DNA from: Aquimarina acroporae
GTDB lineage: Bacteria; Bacteroidota; Bacteroidia; Flavobacteriales; Flavobacteriaceae
Reading direction: 5' to 3'
Length of the DNA stretch: 64,000 nucleotides
Assembly (NCBI RefSeq): GCF_023195925.1
Contig: NZ_JALPRE010000009.1
Location: 372,001-436,000, forward strand
Shown in pieces: positions 1 through 8,868 of this stretch. Both the position numbers and the translations under genes were made by a program. Positions within the stretch are counted from its first letter, which is position 1. Every line of letters starts with the position of its first letter. The notes beneath the pieces are model-generated. The model was not told where the DNA came from and made no database searches. It saw nothing but the letters and a program-made list of their open reading frames with translations.

Positions 1-411
1 AACGAAAACTATGAAACGATGCCCATGAATCATGTATGGAAGGTAGAAAGTGATCAAAGAACAGTGCAATATACCTGGAAAAAGAAATCAAAATGGAATT
101 CTTTTATGGTTAAAGCAAGTGAACAAAAATTCAAAATTCAACCGAATAGCGAAACAGAGTTTATTACTGAACATTATTGGGGATATGCCAAGGTTAATGG
201 TTATACATCTAACGAATATGAAGTAACTCATCCTAAATGGGAAGTATACCAAGTCAATAATTATGAAATTGATGTGGATTTTGGTCTTGTTTATGGAAAA
301 GAATTCGATTTCCTGAATACAGCTATACCTTTTTCGGTTATGCTTGCTGAAGGTTCAGAAATTACTGTAGAAAATAAAAAAACAATAAAATTAATTGATC
401 ATAATGTTTAA
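1..411 (+). CDS. DUF2071 (YqjF-like) protein, 5'-truncated by window edge
   Basis: The frame is open to the first base of the window, so only the C-terminal part is seen (about 136 residues; the family is usually about 230-250). The middle carries the conserved family stretch FITEHYWGYA, followed by an EVTHPKWEVY block and a VDFGLVYGKEF block, the usual order in DUF2071/YqjF proteins. No catalytic function is established for this family. The ATG at 19 lies inside the conserved fold and is not the real start. The stop codon overlaps the ATG of the next gene at 404, so the two are probably cotranscribed. Family assignment rests on remembered motifs. Confidence 0.75.
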   Translation, partial: NENYETMPMNHVWKVESDQRTVQYTWKKKSKWNSFMVKASEQKFKIQPNSETEFITEHYWGYAKVNGYTSNEYEVTHPKWEVYQVNNYEIDVDFGLVYGKEFDFLNTAIPFSVMLAEGSEITVENKKTIKLIDHNV

Positions 412-1648
412 GAATCGTATCCTATGTTTTGCTTTCTTCTTGTCCTTCTTTATTTCTTTTGGTCAAGAGTTTTCTGATAAAATAGGCTCTATTCAAAACC
501 TGGAGCTAGAGTCTGAGTATTTAAAGGAAAAAAGAACCTTAGAAATATATCTTCCACCTAGTTATAATGATGATAAGAGAAAAAAGTATCCTGTTATGTA
601 TGTAATGGATGGACAAGAGTATTTTTTGCATCCCGTTACATATCAAAGGATGTTACGATTCAAAGATAAAACACCAGAATTTATTGTAATAGGAATCAAT
701 TCTGATCGACAAAAAAGAAGAGTGCTTTATGATAAAGAAGCATTACAGTTTATCAACTTTTTAAAAAATGAACTTGTACCGTTTGTTGATGATAGCTATA
801 GAACATTAAAAGAGAAAGAACGTATTTATTTCGGTTGGGAAATGGCTGGGGGTATGGGGCTTGAGATTTTTTCTAAGCATCCAGGTATATTCAACGCTTT
901 TTTTATGGCAAGCCCAACACATTTTACAGAAGAACGACTTATGACTTTTAATGAGTCTTTGGGTAGTATGAATGATAGAAAATCCTACCTATATTTTTCT
1001 AAAGCCCCAGAAGAAACATATATAGAAAAGTCTATTCAGAAAGCAGATAGTATTCTAAAAAGCAAGCATTCAAAAAAGATCACTTGGAAAGTCGATAATC
1101 TCTTAAATGAAGATCATTATACTACTTCTCTTAAAACCATAAATAATGGATTACGAAACCACTTTGGAGATTATAACACTTTACGGTTCTATAGCTTGAA
1201 AGAATTTGATGCTTTTGGAAATTTAGAGGATATAAAGAATTATTATCGTGATAGAGGGAATAGATATCAAATTGCTACGGATGTTCACAGAACTACAAAG
1301 CATTTTTTATTGCTTAATGCGATGAATGAAAATAAACTTGAACGTTTTGTGATATATGCTCAAGAGTTTAGAGAATTTTTGTTGGCACCTTCGAGAGAAA
1401 TTTGGCCAGTTCGGTTCGGAGGATATTTAGCAGAGAATGGCAAGTATACAGAAGCATTAGCTATTTATGAATCTGGTTTAAAGAAATTTCCAGAATCTGC
1501 TTCAATTCATAATGCTGTGGGTACTTTGTATAAGAACAAGGAAAACAAAGAAATGGCAAGGTCATACTATGAAAAAGCCATTGAATTTGCAGAAAAAAAT
1601 AAGGACTCGAATATTGAGAAATATAAAATCAGTTTGAAGGAATTATAA
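404..1648 (+). CDS. Secreted esterase-D-like alpha/beta hydrolase with TPR tail, nucleophile Ser replaced
   Basis: This 414-residue protein has a Sec signal peptide (residues 1-21, ending SFGQ), an esterase-D/Fes-like (PF00756) alpha/beta-hydrolase fold at about 35-260, and a C-terminal TPR-like region (about 345-410). The start at 404 is preferred over the upstream in-frame TTG at 395 because the signal peptide begins there. The nucleophile elbow, GHSYG in the paralogue at 12886, reads GWEMA here (residues 144-148), so Glu146 stands where the catalytic Ser should be. The alignment is gapless through the following KHPGIFN block. A candidate catalytic His (NEDH) remains. I infer a non-hydrolytic binding protein or altered chemistry. 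Confidence 0.8.
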   Translation: MFKNRILCFAFFLSFFISFGQEFSDKIGSIQNLELESEYLKEKRTLEIYLPPSYNDDKRKKYPVMYVMDGQEYFLHPVTYQRMLRFKDKTPEFIVIGINSDRQKRRVLYDKEALQFINFLKNELVPFVDDSYRTLKEKERIYFGWEMAGGMGLEIFSKHPGIFNAFFMASPTHFTEERLMTFNESLGSMNDRKSYLYFSKAPEETYIEKSIQKADSILKSKHSKKITWKVDNLLNEDHYTTSLKTINNGLRNHFGDYNTLRFYSLKEFDAFGNLEDIKNYYRDRGNRYQIATDVHRTTKHFLLLNAMNENKLERFVIYAQEFREFLLAPSREIWPVRFGGYLAENGKYTEALAIYESGLKKFPESASIHNAVGTLYKNKENKEMARSYYEKAIEFAEKNKDSNIEKYKISLKEL

Positions 1649-1705
1649 ATATTTTACTATTTTACTTCAAAGGCATATTGCAATGTTCATCCAAGTAAAA
1701 ATATT

Positions 1706-2323
1706 ATGAAATATATATACTATTCTTTTATAACTATAATGTTGATTTCTTGTGGGAATTCCTCTAATACAAAAGTAAATAAAGAGGGGGGTGATACGGA
1801 GACAGAAATGTCTCTATTTCGAATTAAAAATGCACAGGATATCAATGTGTCTGATTTTGAATTTGAAGGTGAAATTGTAAATAAGAAAGTTTGGCAAGAT
1901 GATAATGGCGAAAATGTAGTTCTATTTGCAATAAAAGAAAGAGAAGAGTTATTTGTTTACCATTACGCAAGTGAATTTAATCAGACAAGATTATTGAGAA
2001 AAGTTTATGACTTTGAAAAAGACTGTGAGTTTGATCAGACATTAGAATTTCTAGAACAGTCTATTGGTATAACAGACCTTGATAAAAACGGCCTTGGAGA
2101 AATTACCTTCGCCTATAAAAAAGCTTGCATTTCAGATGTTTCTCCGCTAGAATTAAAACTATTGATGTTGGAAAATGGAAATAAGTATATTATTAGAGGA
2201 AACACGCTTATAAAAATGGGAGAAGAGACTTTTGGAGGCAACAAAACTATTGATCCTACATTTGAGCAAGCTCCGCCAAATTTCCTGTTACATGCTAATA
2301 AGGTGTGGAGTGCTATACGATAG
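1706..2323 (+). CDS. Conserved flavobacterial lipoprotein of unknown function
   Basis: The protein has 205 residues with a short type II signal peptide ending in the lipobox LISC (Cys16), so it should be an exported lipoprotein. The body contains an acidic calcium-site-like segment DLDKNGLGEITFAY (about residues 127-140) and a GNKYIIRG strand. It resembles a Flavobacteriia-restricted family that automated pipelines link to surface polysaccharide biosynthesis (M949_RS01915-type), but I cannot assign a reaction from the sequence. Its stop lies 4 nt before the next ATG, so it is probably cotranscribed with that gene. Confidence 0.7.
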   Translation: MKYIYYSFITIMLISCGNSSNTKVNKEGGDTETEMSLFRIKNAQDINVSDFEFEGEIVNKKVWQDDNGENVVLFAIKEREELFVYHYASEFNQTRLLRKVYDFEKDCEFDQTLEFLEQSIGITDLDKNGLGEITFAYKKACISDVSPLELKLLMLENGNKYIIRGNTLIKMGEETFGGNKTIDPTFEQAPPNFLLHANKVWSAIR

Positions 2324-2327
2324 AAAT

Positions 2328-2879
2328 ATGAGTGTTTTACAATTATTTTTTGTTATTACCATATCATTGTTTTCTTATAATTTAAATAATGAAGTAGAAG
2401 TCAAGGTCACCAACAACGGTGTACAAGAAAGTGATATTAAATGTTCAGAAAATGGATGTTTTGGAGCTTATAAAGGGCCAGAATTTATAAATGGTTCAGA
2501 TGTAGCGCATCAGTTTTCAAATACCATGTCGAAAGCAGTAGGAGATAAACTAAAAGAATTATATCGCCTTAAAAATTTTAAAAAAGTTGATTTTACCAAT
2601 ATTGTAATGTCGACCAAAGGGATGGGATCGGGAAGTGTAACATTTGAATTACATATTCCTTTTGTAAAAGTAAGTTCAAAATGTGAAGCATTTACTTCTT
2701 TTGATCATGTTGGAGGATGGAATCATAGTCCTGCCTTAGAAAGACGAAAAAAAGAATTGGCAAATGTGTTAATGAATAACCATAAGTTGAATATCAGTGA
2801 TATCAAGACAACCCCAGAGGGATTACAAGAATATTGGATTCAATGGAAAAACAAGAAAACACAGGCAGAGTGTCAATAG
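2328..2879 (+). CDS. Hypothetical exported protein
   Basis: This 183-residue protein starts at 2328, just downstream of the preceding stop. An open frame extends further upstream, but that part reads over the previous gene and has no coding character. Residues 1-17 form a hydrophobic segment like a weak signal peptide or anchor. The mature part has paired cysteines (KCSENGCFG), a central beta-rich stretch and a basic C-terminal third. I do not recognise the family. Its position suggests it works with the upstream lipoprotein. Confidence 0.55.
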   Translation: MSVLQLFFVITISLFSYNLNNEVEVKVTNNGVQESDIKCSENGCFGAYKGPEFINGSDVAHQFSNTMSKAVGDKLKELYRLKNFKKVDFTNIVMSTKGMGSGSVTFELHIPFVKVSSKCEAFTSFDHVGGWNHSPALERRKKELANVLMNNHKLNISDIKTTPEGLQEYWIQWKNKKTQAECQ

Positions 2880-3219
2880 AACATTCTAAAATTTGGATAT
2901 AGCAAAGAGGCGTTACAATACCTAAGATGATCGAATTCAATTCTTGTTATCTTCGGAAATAATTATAGGTTTTCTGATGACTAAAAGAACTTCTTGGAAT
3001 TAAATTCTATTTTGATCACCATGTTTACGAAAAATATAAATGAATGTTGACCTATATGTCATAATAATACCTTATCTATGCATCAAATTAGTGGTGTAAG
3101 ACCATAAATACTTCAAAATCTTTAAGAGAATAATATAGCTTGTTTTAATTGATATTTCATTAGATCGAAAAATTCGAGATCATTACAAACTTTAAGGTTT
3201 AACGATTAAAACAAAATCT
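2880..3219. other. Intergenic region, 340 bp, no gene seen
   Basis: This is AT-rich non-coding DNA with stops in all frames. A short imperfect inverted repeat (TCGAA/TTCGA) lies near 3175. An AAGG at 3194-3197 is 22 nt before the bS21 start, too far to act as a Shine-Dalgarno. The region must hold the promoter of the bS21 gene, but I see no clear -33/-7 pair. Confidence 0.5.
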
Positions 3220-3420
3220 ATGTTAATAGTACAGATCAAAGCTGGAGAAAATATTGATAGAGCTCTTAAGAGATACAAGAGAAAATGCAAAAATGTAAAA
3301 CTTGTTCAGGAAATAAGATCACGTAAAGAATATGTGAAAAAATCCGTAAGAATGAGAGAACAGATTAAAAAAGCAAAACATAAGGCTAAGTACCTTAGAG
3401 AACACAGCGACGAAATATAA
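3220..3420 (+). CDS. rpsU: Ribosomal protein bS21 (divergent paralogue)
   Basis: This is a 66-residue basic protein whose first 22 residues (GENIDRALKRYKRK core) are clearly bS21, a small-subunit protein near the 3' end of 16S rRNA. A gapless comparison with the usual flavobacterial bS21 as I remember it shows Cys23 for Phe, loss of the K-T-G turn at 25-27, Lys41 for Pro in the T-K-P-S segment, and His54 where Bacteroidota bS21 has Tyr54. The gene stands alone beside a cold-shock gene rather than in the usual housekeeping context, so it is probably a second copy. There is no well-placed Shine-Dalgarno. Confidence 0.85.
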   Translation: MLIVQIKAGENIDRALKRYKRKCKNVKLVQEIRSRKEYVKKSVRMREQIKKAKHKAKYLREHSDEI

Positions 3421-3588
3421 ATATATTTTACAGTTATAACCTATTATGTGTAACAGCTCGATCTAAGAGGATCTAATTATATATAATATTCCATAACGTC
3501 ATAGTAGGGCACACTTTTTTTGCTTTAAGAAATAATTGGTTTTAAAAGTAAATCTATTCTTATCTTTTTAGTTCAAAAAACTTTATTG

Positions 3589-3618
3589 TTTGAAAACTTA
3601 ATGATACGTCTATTCTTA
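3589..3618 (+). promoter_or_regulatory. Candidate promoter of the cold-shock gene
   Basis: TTTG at 3589-3592 and TATTCTTA at 3611-3618 are separated by 18 bp, close to the Bacteroidota primary sigma consensus TTTG-N19-TAnnTTTG. It would give a leader of about 50 nt, as is usual for csp mRNAs. The -7 match is imperfect. Confidence 0.4.
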
Positions 3619-3673
3619 AAAAGAAGGTTGTTCTTTTCATGGTAAAATATTAATAATTTAAAATTTAGTAAAA

Positions 3674-3868
3674 ATGCAGGAAGGCAAAGTAAAATTTTTT
3701 AACAATTCAAAAGGTTTTGGATTTATCACTTCATCAGAATCAGGAGAAGATATTTTTGTTCATAATTCTGGTTTGATTGATGAAATTAGAGAAGACGATA
3801 AAGTTAAGTACGATATCGAACAAGGAAGAAAAGGATTAAATGCAGTTAATGTAGAAGTTATTGATTAA
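3674..3868 (+). CDS. Cold-shock protein, CspA family
   Basis: This 64-residue single cold-shock domain (OB fold) binds single-stranded RNA and DNA. RNP1 (KGFGFI, residues 13-18) and RNP2 (DIFVH) are intact, and the length is normal for the family. It follows the bS21 paralogue by 253 bp, has its own candidate promoter (3589-3618) and ends at a strong hairpin terminator. Proximity to a ribosomal-protein paralogue suggests a shared link to translation under stress, which is inference. Confidence 0.95.
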   Translation: MQEGKVKFFNNSKGFGFITSSESGEDIFVHNSGLIDEIREDDKVKYDIEQGRKGLNAVNVEVID

Positions 3869-3893
3869 ATACTGTTTTTATAAGGTTTAAACC

Positions 3894-3925
3894 AAAAAGG
3901 ATCATCTGAAAAGATGATCCTTTTT
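3894..3925 (+). terminator. Rho-independent terminator after the cold-shock gene
   Basis: A 14-bp perfect stem (3894-3907 with 3912-3925) with a GAAA loop ends in TTTTT. An A-tract on the left arm makes it able to act in both directions. Confidence 0.9.
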
Positions 3926-4016
3926 GTTGGTATACGTAGTTACTATGTATATGATGTAAAATCGTTACAAACCAGTTCTTACAAGGTTTGTATATAATTA
4001 GCTATATTTAATTATC

Positions 4017-4430
4017 ATGCGATCTCTACTAATATTTAAAAAACTAGAAACAAATCCCAAACAACTTTTCGTTATAGATGGTTTGGGTGCATTGCTATCT
4101 GCTATTTTATTGGGAGTGGTACTTGTGAAATTTGAAGAAGTATTTGGTATTCCTAAAGTATCATTATATATCCTTGCAGTTTTTCCTTTGTTTTTTATGG
4201 TATATGATGTATTTAGTTATTTTCAAACTAGAGATAAAGTCTCGTTGTTATTAAGGGCAATTGCCATTATAAATGTAATGTACTGTGGTTTGTCGTTAGG
4301 TTTCGGAGTCTATCATTTTAATAGTATCACTTATTTTGGTTGGCTATATATTTTTGTTGAAGTTTTCATCATAATTGTGCTTGTTTTGATAGAGCTTAAA
4401 GTGGCAAATAGAGTCTCAAAAAAGGTATAA
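4017..4430 (+). CDS. Small integral membrane protein, unknown function
   Basis: The protein has 137 residues with four predicted transmembrane helices (about 18-38, 48-68, 78-98 and 104-128) and short loops; the ends are basic. It has no motif I can tie to a function. Similar four-helix proteins occur as single genes in Flavobacteriia. It ends 50 bp before the next gene, possibly in one transcript. Confidence 0.65.
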   Translation: MRSLLIFKKLETNPKQLFVIDGLGALLSAILLGVVLVKFEEVFGIPKVSLYILAVFPLFFMVYDVFSYFQTRDKVSLLLRAIAIINVMYCGLSLGFGVYHFNSITYFGWLYIFVEVFIIIVLVLIELKVANRVSKKV

Positions 4431-4479
4431 CAACGCAACCTTGATCAACAAATCTCATCTAAAAGATAAAACAACAGTC

Positions 4480-4908
4480 ATGATGAAAAAAAAACTGATT
4501 TTATCTTTTCTAGCGCTCACTTTCTTAGGTTGCTCAAGCGATGATGATAACGAAAATCAAATTCAATGTGAGTTTGATACCTTAATTAGTGCCGAACAGT
4601 TTAAAAATGCCCCTTCAGATCAATTATTGATTAGTGATCTAAAAATTGAGAATAATTGTTTGAAAATTAGTTTTAGTTCTGGTGGTTGTGATGGGAGCTC
4701 TTGGGAGTTAAAATTAATAGATGCGGGAGAGGTACAAGAGTCTGATCCACCACAGAGAAACCTAAGATTATCCTTGAAAAATGAAGAATTGTGCCTGGCA
4801 ATTGTCAATAGAGAGCTAAGTTTTGATATTTCTAATTTACAATTAGAAGGAAACAGGGTTCAACTCAATTTTGCAAATTCTGACCAAAGAATCTTGTATG
4901 AGTACTAA
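4480..4908 (+). CDS. Hypothetical lipoprotein
   Basis: The protein is about 142 residues. MMKKKLILSFLALTFLGCSS is a clear lipoprotein signal with the lipobox FLGC, followed by an acidic DDDNEN tether. Starts at 4480 and 4483 are equivalent; the upstream TTG at 4441 would place 13 polar residues before the signal and is unlikely. The mature domain has cysteines that could pair (CEF, NNC, GGC, LCL) and looks beta-rich. I do not recognise the family. Confidence 0.7.
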   Translation: MMKKKLILSFLALTFLGCSSDDDNENQIQCEFDTLISAEQFKNAPSDQLLISDLKIENNCLKISFSSGGCDGSSWELKLIDAGEVQESDPPQRNLRLSLKNEELCLAIVNRELSFDISNLQLEGNRVQLNFANSDQRILYEY

Positions 4909-5009
4909 TCATTTTTGCGAATACTGATTTCATCACTATAGCCTGATGATTTCTAATCACTTATAAGTAAAATATGTTTACTTTTACTAGTGAACATAGC
5001 TATAATATT

Positions 5010-5927
5010 ATGAAATCCAAACAGATCATTATCCTGATTTTAGTTATTCCCTTAGTATGTTTTAGTCAACATAAAAAAGTTACATCTTTAGTAACTGCAT
5101 TAGAAGAACCCGAAAAAGTAACGTGGTTAGATATTGATTGTGAAGAGATTTCGGATTTTAAGAACGCTATAACAAAATTCGGGAATATTAAAACATTGTA
5201 TATAACCGATTGCAATCTTAAAACGATATCACTAGGTATAGAATCATTACATGATCTGAGATTATTAAATATTCAGGGTAATAGTATTTCAAAATTACCA
5301 GAATCCCTTAAAATGCTGGAAAAACTTTCAGTATTGAATCTAAGAAATAATAGCTTTGTAAAACTTCCTCAGTTCCTTACAGGCTTATCACAGCTTAGAG
5401 AAATAGATTTGGCAGAGAATGAGAGTTTAAACTTTGAAGAAACAGGCAAAGTTTTATCGAAGGTGAAGCAACTCGATTTTTTGTACCTAAGTAAAAATCA
5501 ATTAAAAGAATTACCAAGAGGCTTAGCCGAATGTAAAAAACTGAAAGAGTTGCATATAGATCATAATCCAGAATTAGACATTGAACAGTCTATTTCGGTG
5601 TTATCTCAAATAGCATCTTTGAGAATTCTAGTACTATCAAATAATGATCTAAGCTACATTCCGGACAGTATACGAATACTACAGCAAATTGAAGGTATTG
5701 TATTTGATAATAATCCCAATTTATCTATTAAAGATTTAGGATTCCGGCTTCAAAAACTGCAGAATATAAAAGTAGTAGTGTTTAGAAATAACGAAGTTAA
5801 ACATTTACCAGAAGATTTAAGTGGCTTTTTTAAGCTCAAATTGTTTGATTTAAGGGGAAATAATTTTTCTGATTCAGAAAAGGATAGAATTAAGAATATG
5901 CTAAAAGACACCAAAGTTTTGTTTTGA
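5010..5927 (+). CDS. Secreted leucine-rich-repeat protein
   Basis: The protein has 305 residues with a Sec signal peptide (MKSKQIIILILVIPLVCFSQ) followed by about ten LRR units of 22-26 residues with the pattern LxxLxLxxNxLxxLPxxL, for example LRLLNIQGNSISKLPESL. No catalytic domain or sorting tail is attached, so it is probably a periplasmic or outer-surface binding scaffold. The start at 5010 is chosen because the signal peptide begins there; the ATG at 4974 adds a polar leader. Confidence 0.8.
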   Translation: MKSKQIIILILVIPLVCFSQHKKVTSLVTALEEPEKVTWLDIDCEEISDFKNAITKFGNIKTLYITDCNLKTISLGIESLHDLRLLNIQGNSISKLPESLKMLEKLSVLNLRNNSFVKLPQFLTGLSQLREIDLAENESLNFEETGKVLSKVKQLDFLYLSKNQLKELPRGLAECKKLKELHIDHNPELDIEQSISVLSQIASLRILVLSNNDLSYIPDSIRILQQIEGIVFDNNPNLSIKDLGFRLQKLQNIKVVVFRNNEVKHLPEDLSGFFKLKLFDLRGNNFSDSEKDRIKNMLKDTKVLF

Positions 5928-5956
5928 AATGCCATAGAGCTATAAATTGATATTAT

Positions 5957-6439
5957 ATGAAATTTACTGAAACATTGGTAAGCCGTTTAAAAGAGGTGTT
6001 AACTGAAGGGGAATGGGTAACGGGAACAAATTTTAAAGATCAAATTATTGATTTGAATTGGAGAACTGCTACCCAAAAAGTGGATGATCTAAATTCTATA
6101 GCCGATTTGATATTTCATGTGAATTACTATATTGATGGTGTGGCCAAGGTACTTGAAGGAGGAGAACTAGAAATTCGAGATAAATATAGTTTTGATTATC
6201 CTGCAATAACTTCTGCAAAAGATTGGGAGCAAATGGTATCGAAATTTTGTTCAGACTCAGAAAAATTTATTGATCTGGTAGCAGATATGCCCGAAGAACA
6301 ATTACAAGAAACATTCGTTGATGAAAAATATGGAAATTACTGTAGAAATATCGAAGTAATTATAGAACATACCTATTATCATTTGGGCCAAGTCTTGTTG
6401 TTGAAAAAGTTGATTAAAACTTCAAATTCAGATTCATAA
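5957..6439 (+). CDS. DinB-like four-helix metal-binding protein
   Basis: This 160-residue protein has the DinB/YfiT four-helix-bundle pattern. Three histidines typical of the metal site are present: IFHVNYY near residue 54, and EHTYYHLGQ near 137-142. Members are thiol-dependent transferases or of unknown role. A second DinB-like gene lies at 13867. The gene starts 29 bp after the LRR gene, so cotranscription is possible. Confidence 0.8.
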   Translation: MKFTETLVSRLKEVLTEGEWVTGTNFKDQIIDLNWRTATQKVDDLNSIADLIFHVNYYIDGVAKVLEGGELEIRDKYSFDYPAITSAKDWEQMVSKFCSDSEKFIDLVADMPEEQLQETFVDEKYGNYCRNIEVIIEHTYYHLGQVLLLKKLIKTSNSDS

Positions 6440-6549
6440 GGAATATTTTTGTTAAAAATTTCTTAAAAAGATATACTAAATACGAAGTTAAATTTGTAGC
6501 TTACCATCAATAATTGAGGAAGATTTTCTTATTGATTTAAGCTATTTCT

Positions 6550-8286
6550 ATGAAAACATTTTTACAATTTTTTGAAAATAAGGTAATTAGCAAAATTGGC
6601 AATATTTCTTTAGCATTGGCATTATTAGGTTTAATTTCCAGCTTTTTAACGATATATACCGAATATTCTAAAACTGCACTCTGGCTTTCGCACTTTTTTA
6701 GTTTTGTCGATCTTAATCTTATGAGAATCGATATTTTCGATATACGAGGAGGTACTTTTACAGGAGGAGATACTTTTGGTGGTAATGGACTTAACCTGGC
6801 ATTTAACTTTGTGTTTTTACTGGCTAGCATTATTTACATCTACTCCAAGAAAAAGGAAAAACATCTATTACAATTTATTTATGCAGTCATTCATTTTTCT
6901 GCCTGGGTTTCAATTGTAATTTTTGTTTTTAGTCAATTTAGAAGATTTACTTTGTTAGAACCATTGGCCGTTCTTTTTGTGCTTCGAGATATAATTATAT
7001 TACTACTAAGTTATGGAGTCTTAAAACTTACAGATAAGAAACTAAGTGATTCATTACAGGAGAATGTGCTTGAAGGCGAAGGTAAACTTCCGTATGTAAA
7101 TGCATCTAAATACAAACGTTTTTTACATTTGATCATAGATTCTTTTTTGCTCATGGGATTAACATTTAATGCGTTTAGAATATTACCTCGTGATTTCTTA
7201 AACGGGATGTTATCATTGTTCGGGGATAGATATGCATTAACTATTTTGTTCATTTTTAGTGCAATAGCGTACTATGTGTTTTTTGAAACTATATTTAAAA
7301 GAACACCTGCCAAATATTTAACACAGACATTTGTAACCGGAACAGAAAAGGCAGTAGTTACTTCGGATTTAATTTTGGGGAGGTCATTGTCTAGAAAAAT
7401 ACCATTTAACACGTTTTCCTTTTTAGGAACTACAGGTTGGCATGATTCCATTTCAAATACCAAAGTTGTATCGTTAAACAGGAACAAACGTGATTATAAA
7501 TATCTCTTATTGTTTCCTGCAATTGCACTTTTCTTCTTTTTGAATTACCAATTTAATGAGTTTAGACAAGATTATGTAATTGCAAAAACACAAAATGGAA
7601 TCCTTAATGCAGAAGTAAAGGCTATAGAATATGGTCTAAAAAATTTAAAATCTACAGACATTATCAGTTTAAAGCGAACTGGTGGAGCATACTACGATGC
7701 GTCGCACTTTCTTAAAGTTTTAAAAGTCGAAGGAGAAACGGTGACACTTGCCAAAATTGAAAAAACATATAAGCAAAAAACTCTTGAAGATATAGATTTT
7801 CTATATGAATCGAATCCAGAAGGTTTTGAAACTATAGAAGTAGATAAAGAATATATTAGACAAGGTATTTGTACTGAATATGGTTTGTTTGGAGGCTTTG
7901 GGGATTGTGGTTTCAAATATTTTGAGGATGAAGAAAATATGAGAATTTATTCGATAGATAATTCTTTTGAACCGGTTATTCATTTTGATTATAGATATCA
8001 GAATAGTGCAGACCGTATTACAATAGAGTTTGAAAGTCACGGGGTTGCTTGTCAATTAACAAAAATAGAAGTGTTAGAGGGAGATGTTGAAGCAAGTGGT
8101 AGGTTGCCTCAGAAAATTACAACTTTTAGTGATGATTTTGAGATAACTGTAAAGTTCAACGAAGAGGTTGGAGACCCTTTTAAACTAAAATTGGTATTTG
8201 AAAGTGAAATAGACCCAAGTTTAAAATACAACTATACTTTCGAGTCTGACGGGATATTTGTGCTGGACTTGGTTAAAGTGCAGTAA
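6550..8286 (+). CDS. RDD-family membrane protein with large C-terminal extracytoplasmic domain
   Basis: The protein has 578 residues. The N-terminal third has about four transmembrane helices. The RDD-type region spans about 186-315 (ASKYKRFLHLIIDSF, then KRTPAKYLTQTFVTG with a basic segment, then a GRSLSRKIPFNTFSFL block). One more helix at about 322-335 leads into a roughly 240-residue beta-rich domain predicted outside the inner membrane. RDD proteins are linked to ion exchange or transport in some bacteria, but the role here is unknown. The fused C-terminal domain is longer than in typical RDD proteins. Confidence 0.7.
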   Translation: MKTFLQFFENKVISKIGNISLALALLGLISSFLTIYTEYSKTALWLSHFFSFVDLNLMRIDIFDIRGGTFTGGDTFGGNGLNLAFNFVFLLASIIYIYSKKKEKHLLQFIYAVIHFSAWVSIVIFVFSQFRRFTLLEPLAVLFVLRDIIILLLSYGVLKLTDKKLSDSLQENVLEGEGKLPYVNASKYKRFLHLIIDSFLLMGLTFNAFRILPRDFLNGMLSLFGDRYALTILFIFSAIAYYVFFETIFKRTPAKYLTQTFVTGTEKAVVTSDLILGRSLSRKIPFNTFSFLGTTGWHDSISNTKVVSLNRNKRDYKYLLLFPAIALFFFLNYQFNEFRQDYVIAKTQNGILNAEVKAIEYGLKNLKSTDIISLKRTGGAYYDASHFLKVLKVEGETVTLAKIEKTYKQKTLEDIDFLYESNPEGFETIEVDKEYIRQGICTEYGLFGGFGDCGFKYFEDEENMRIYSIDNSFEPVIHFDYRYQNSADRITIEFESHGVACQLTKIEVLEGDVEASGRLPQKITTFSDDFEITVKFNEEVGDPFKLKLVFESEIDPSLKYNYTFESDGIFVLDLVKVQ

Positions 8287-8404
8287 TTACAGGAACTTAC
8301 ATAGAGAAGTTTTATGTACTTTTATAACTACTGATATTGGTTCTAGACGAGAAATAAATCAATATAAATATAGTCTAGAAGGGTGTAACTAAAATTATAA
8401 GATT

Positions 8405-8776
8405 ATGAAATTAGGAGCTTTCTCAGTTAGCCTTAGTGTAAAGGACCTTCACAAGTCAAAAGAGTTTTACGAAAACTTAGGATTTACAGTTTTTGCCGGA
8501 AATATGGATCAGAATTATCTCATCATGAAAAATGAAAATGCTTTAGTTGGGTTGTTTCAAGGTATGTTTGAAGGCAATATTTTGACTTTTAATCCGGGGT
8601 GGGATGAAAATGCAAAAGAGATGACTTCTTTTGATGATGTAAGACATATTCAACAACACCTAAAATCGAAAGGAGTAACTCTCGAAAGTGAAGCCGATGA
8701 AAGTGCTACGGGACCTGCTAGTTTTACTGTAAAAGACCCAGATGGGAATTTAATATTACTAGATCAACATAGATAA
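8405..8776 (+). CDS. VOC-family (glyoxalase/bleomycin-resistance-like) protein
   Basis: This 123-residue protein has the paired beta-alpha-beta-beta-beta modules of the vicinal-oxygen-chelate fold: VSLSVKDLHKSKEFYENLGF at the start and FTVKDPDGNLILLDQ at the end. The length fits the one-domain subgroup that acts as a dimer. Metal-ligand positions are not conclusive, so the substrate is unknown. Confidence 0.85.
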   Translation: MKLGAFSVSLSVKDLHKSKEFYENLGFTVFAGNMDQNYLIMKNENALVGLFQGMFEGNILTFNPGWDENAKEMTSFDDVRHIQQHLKSKGVTLESEADESATGPASFTVKDPDGNLILLDQHR

Positions 8777-8868
8777 ACTCTTTATCTCTAGGATGCTGTA
8801 AAATATTCTAAAATAATTCTATTTGTAACCAAAGTCCTTAGAAATCAGTCTCATCGATAAAAATAACG

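Noticed and set aside
3194-3197. AAGG as Shine-Dalgarno for the bS21 gene
   Set aside because: It is 22 nt from the ATG, too far; so SD-based autoregulation as reported for some rpsU genes is not supported here.
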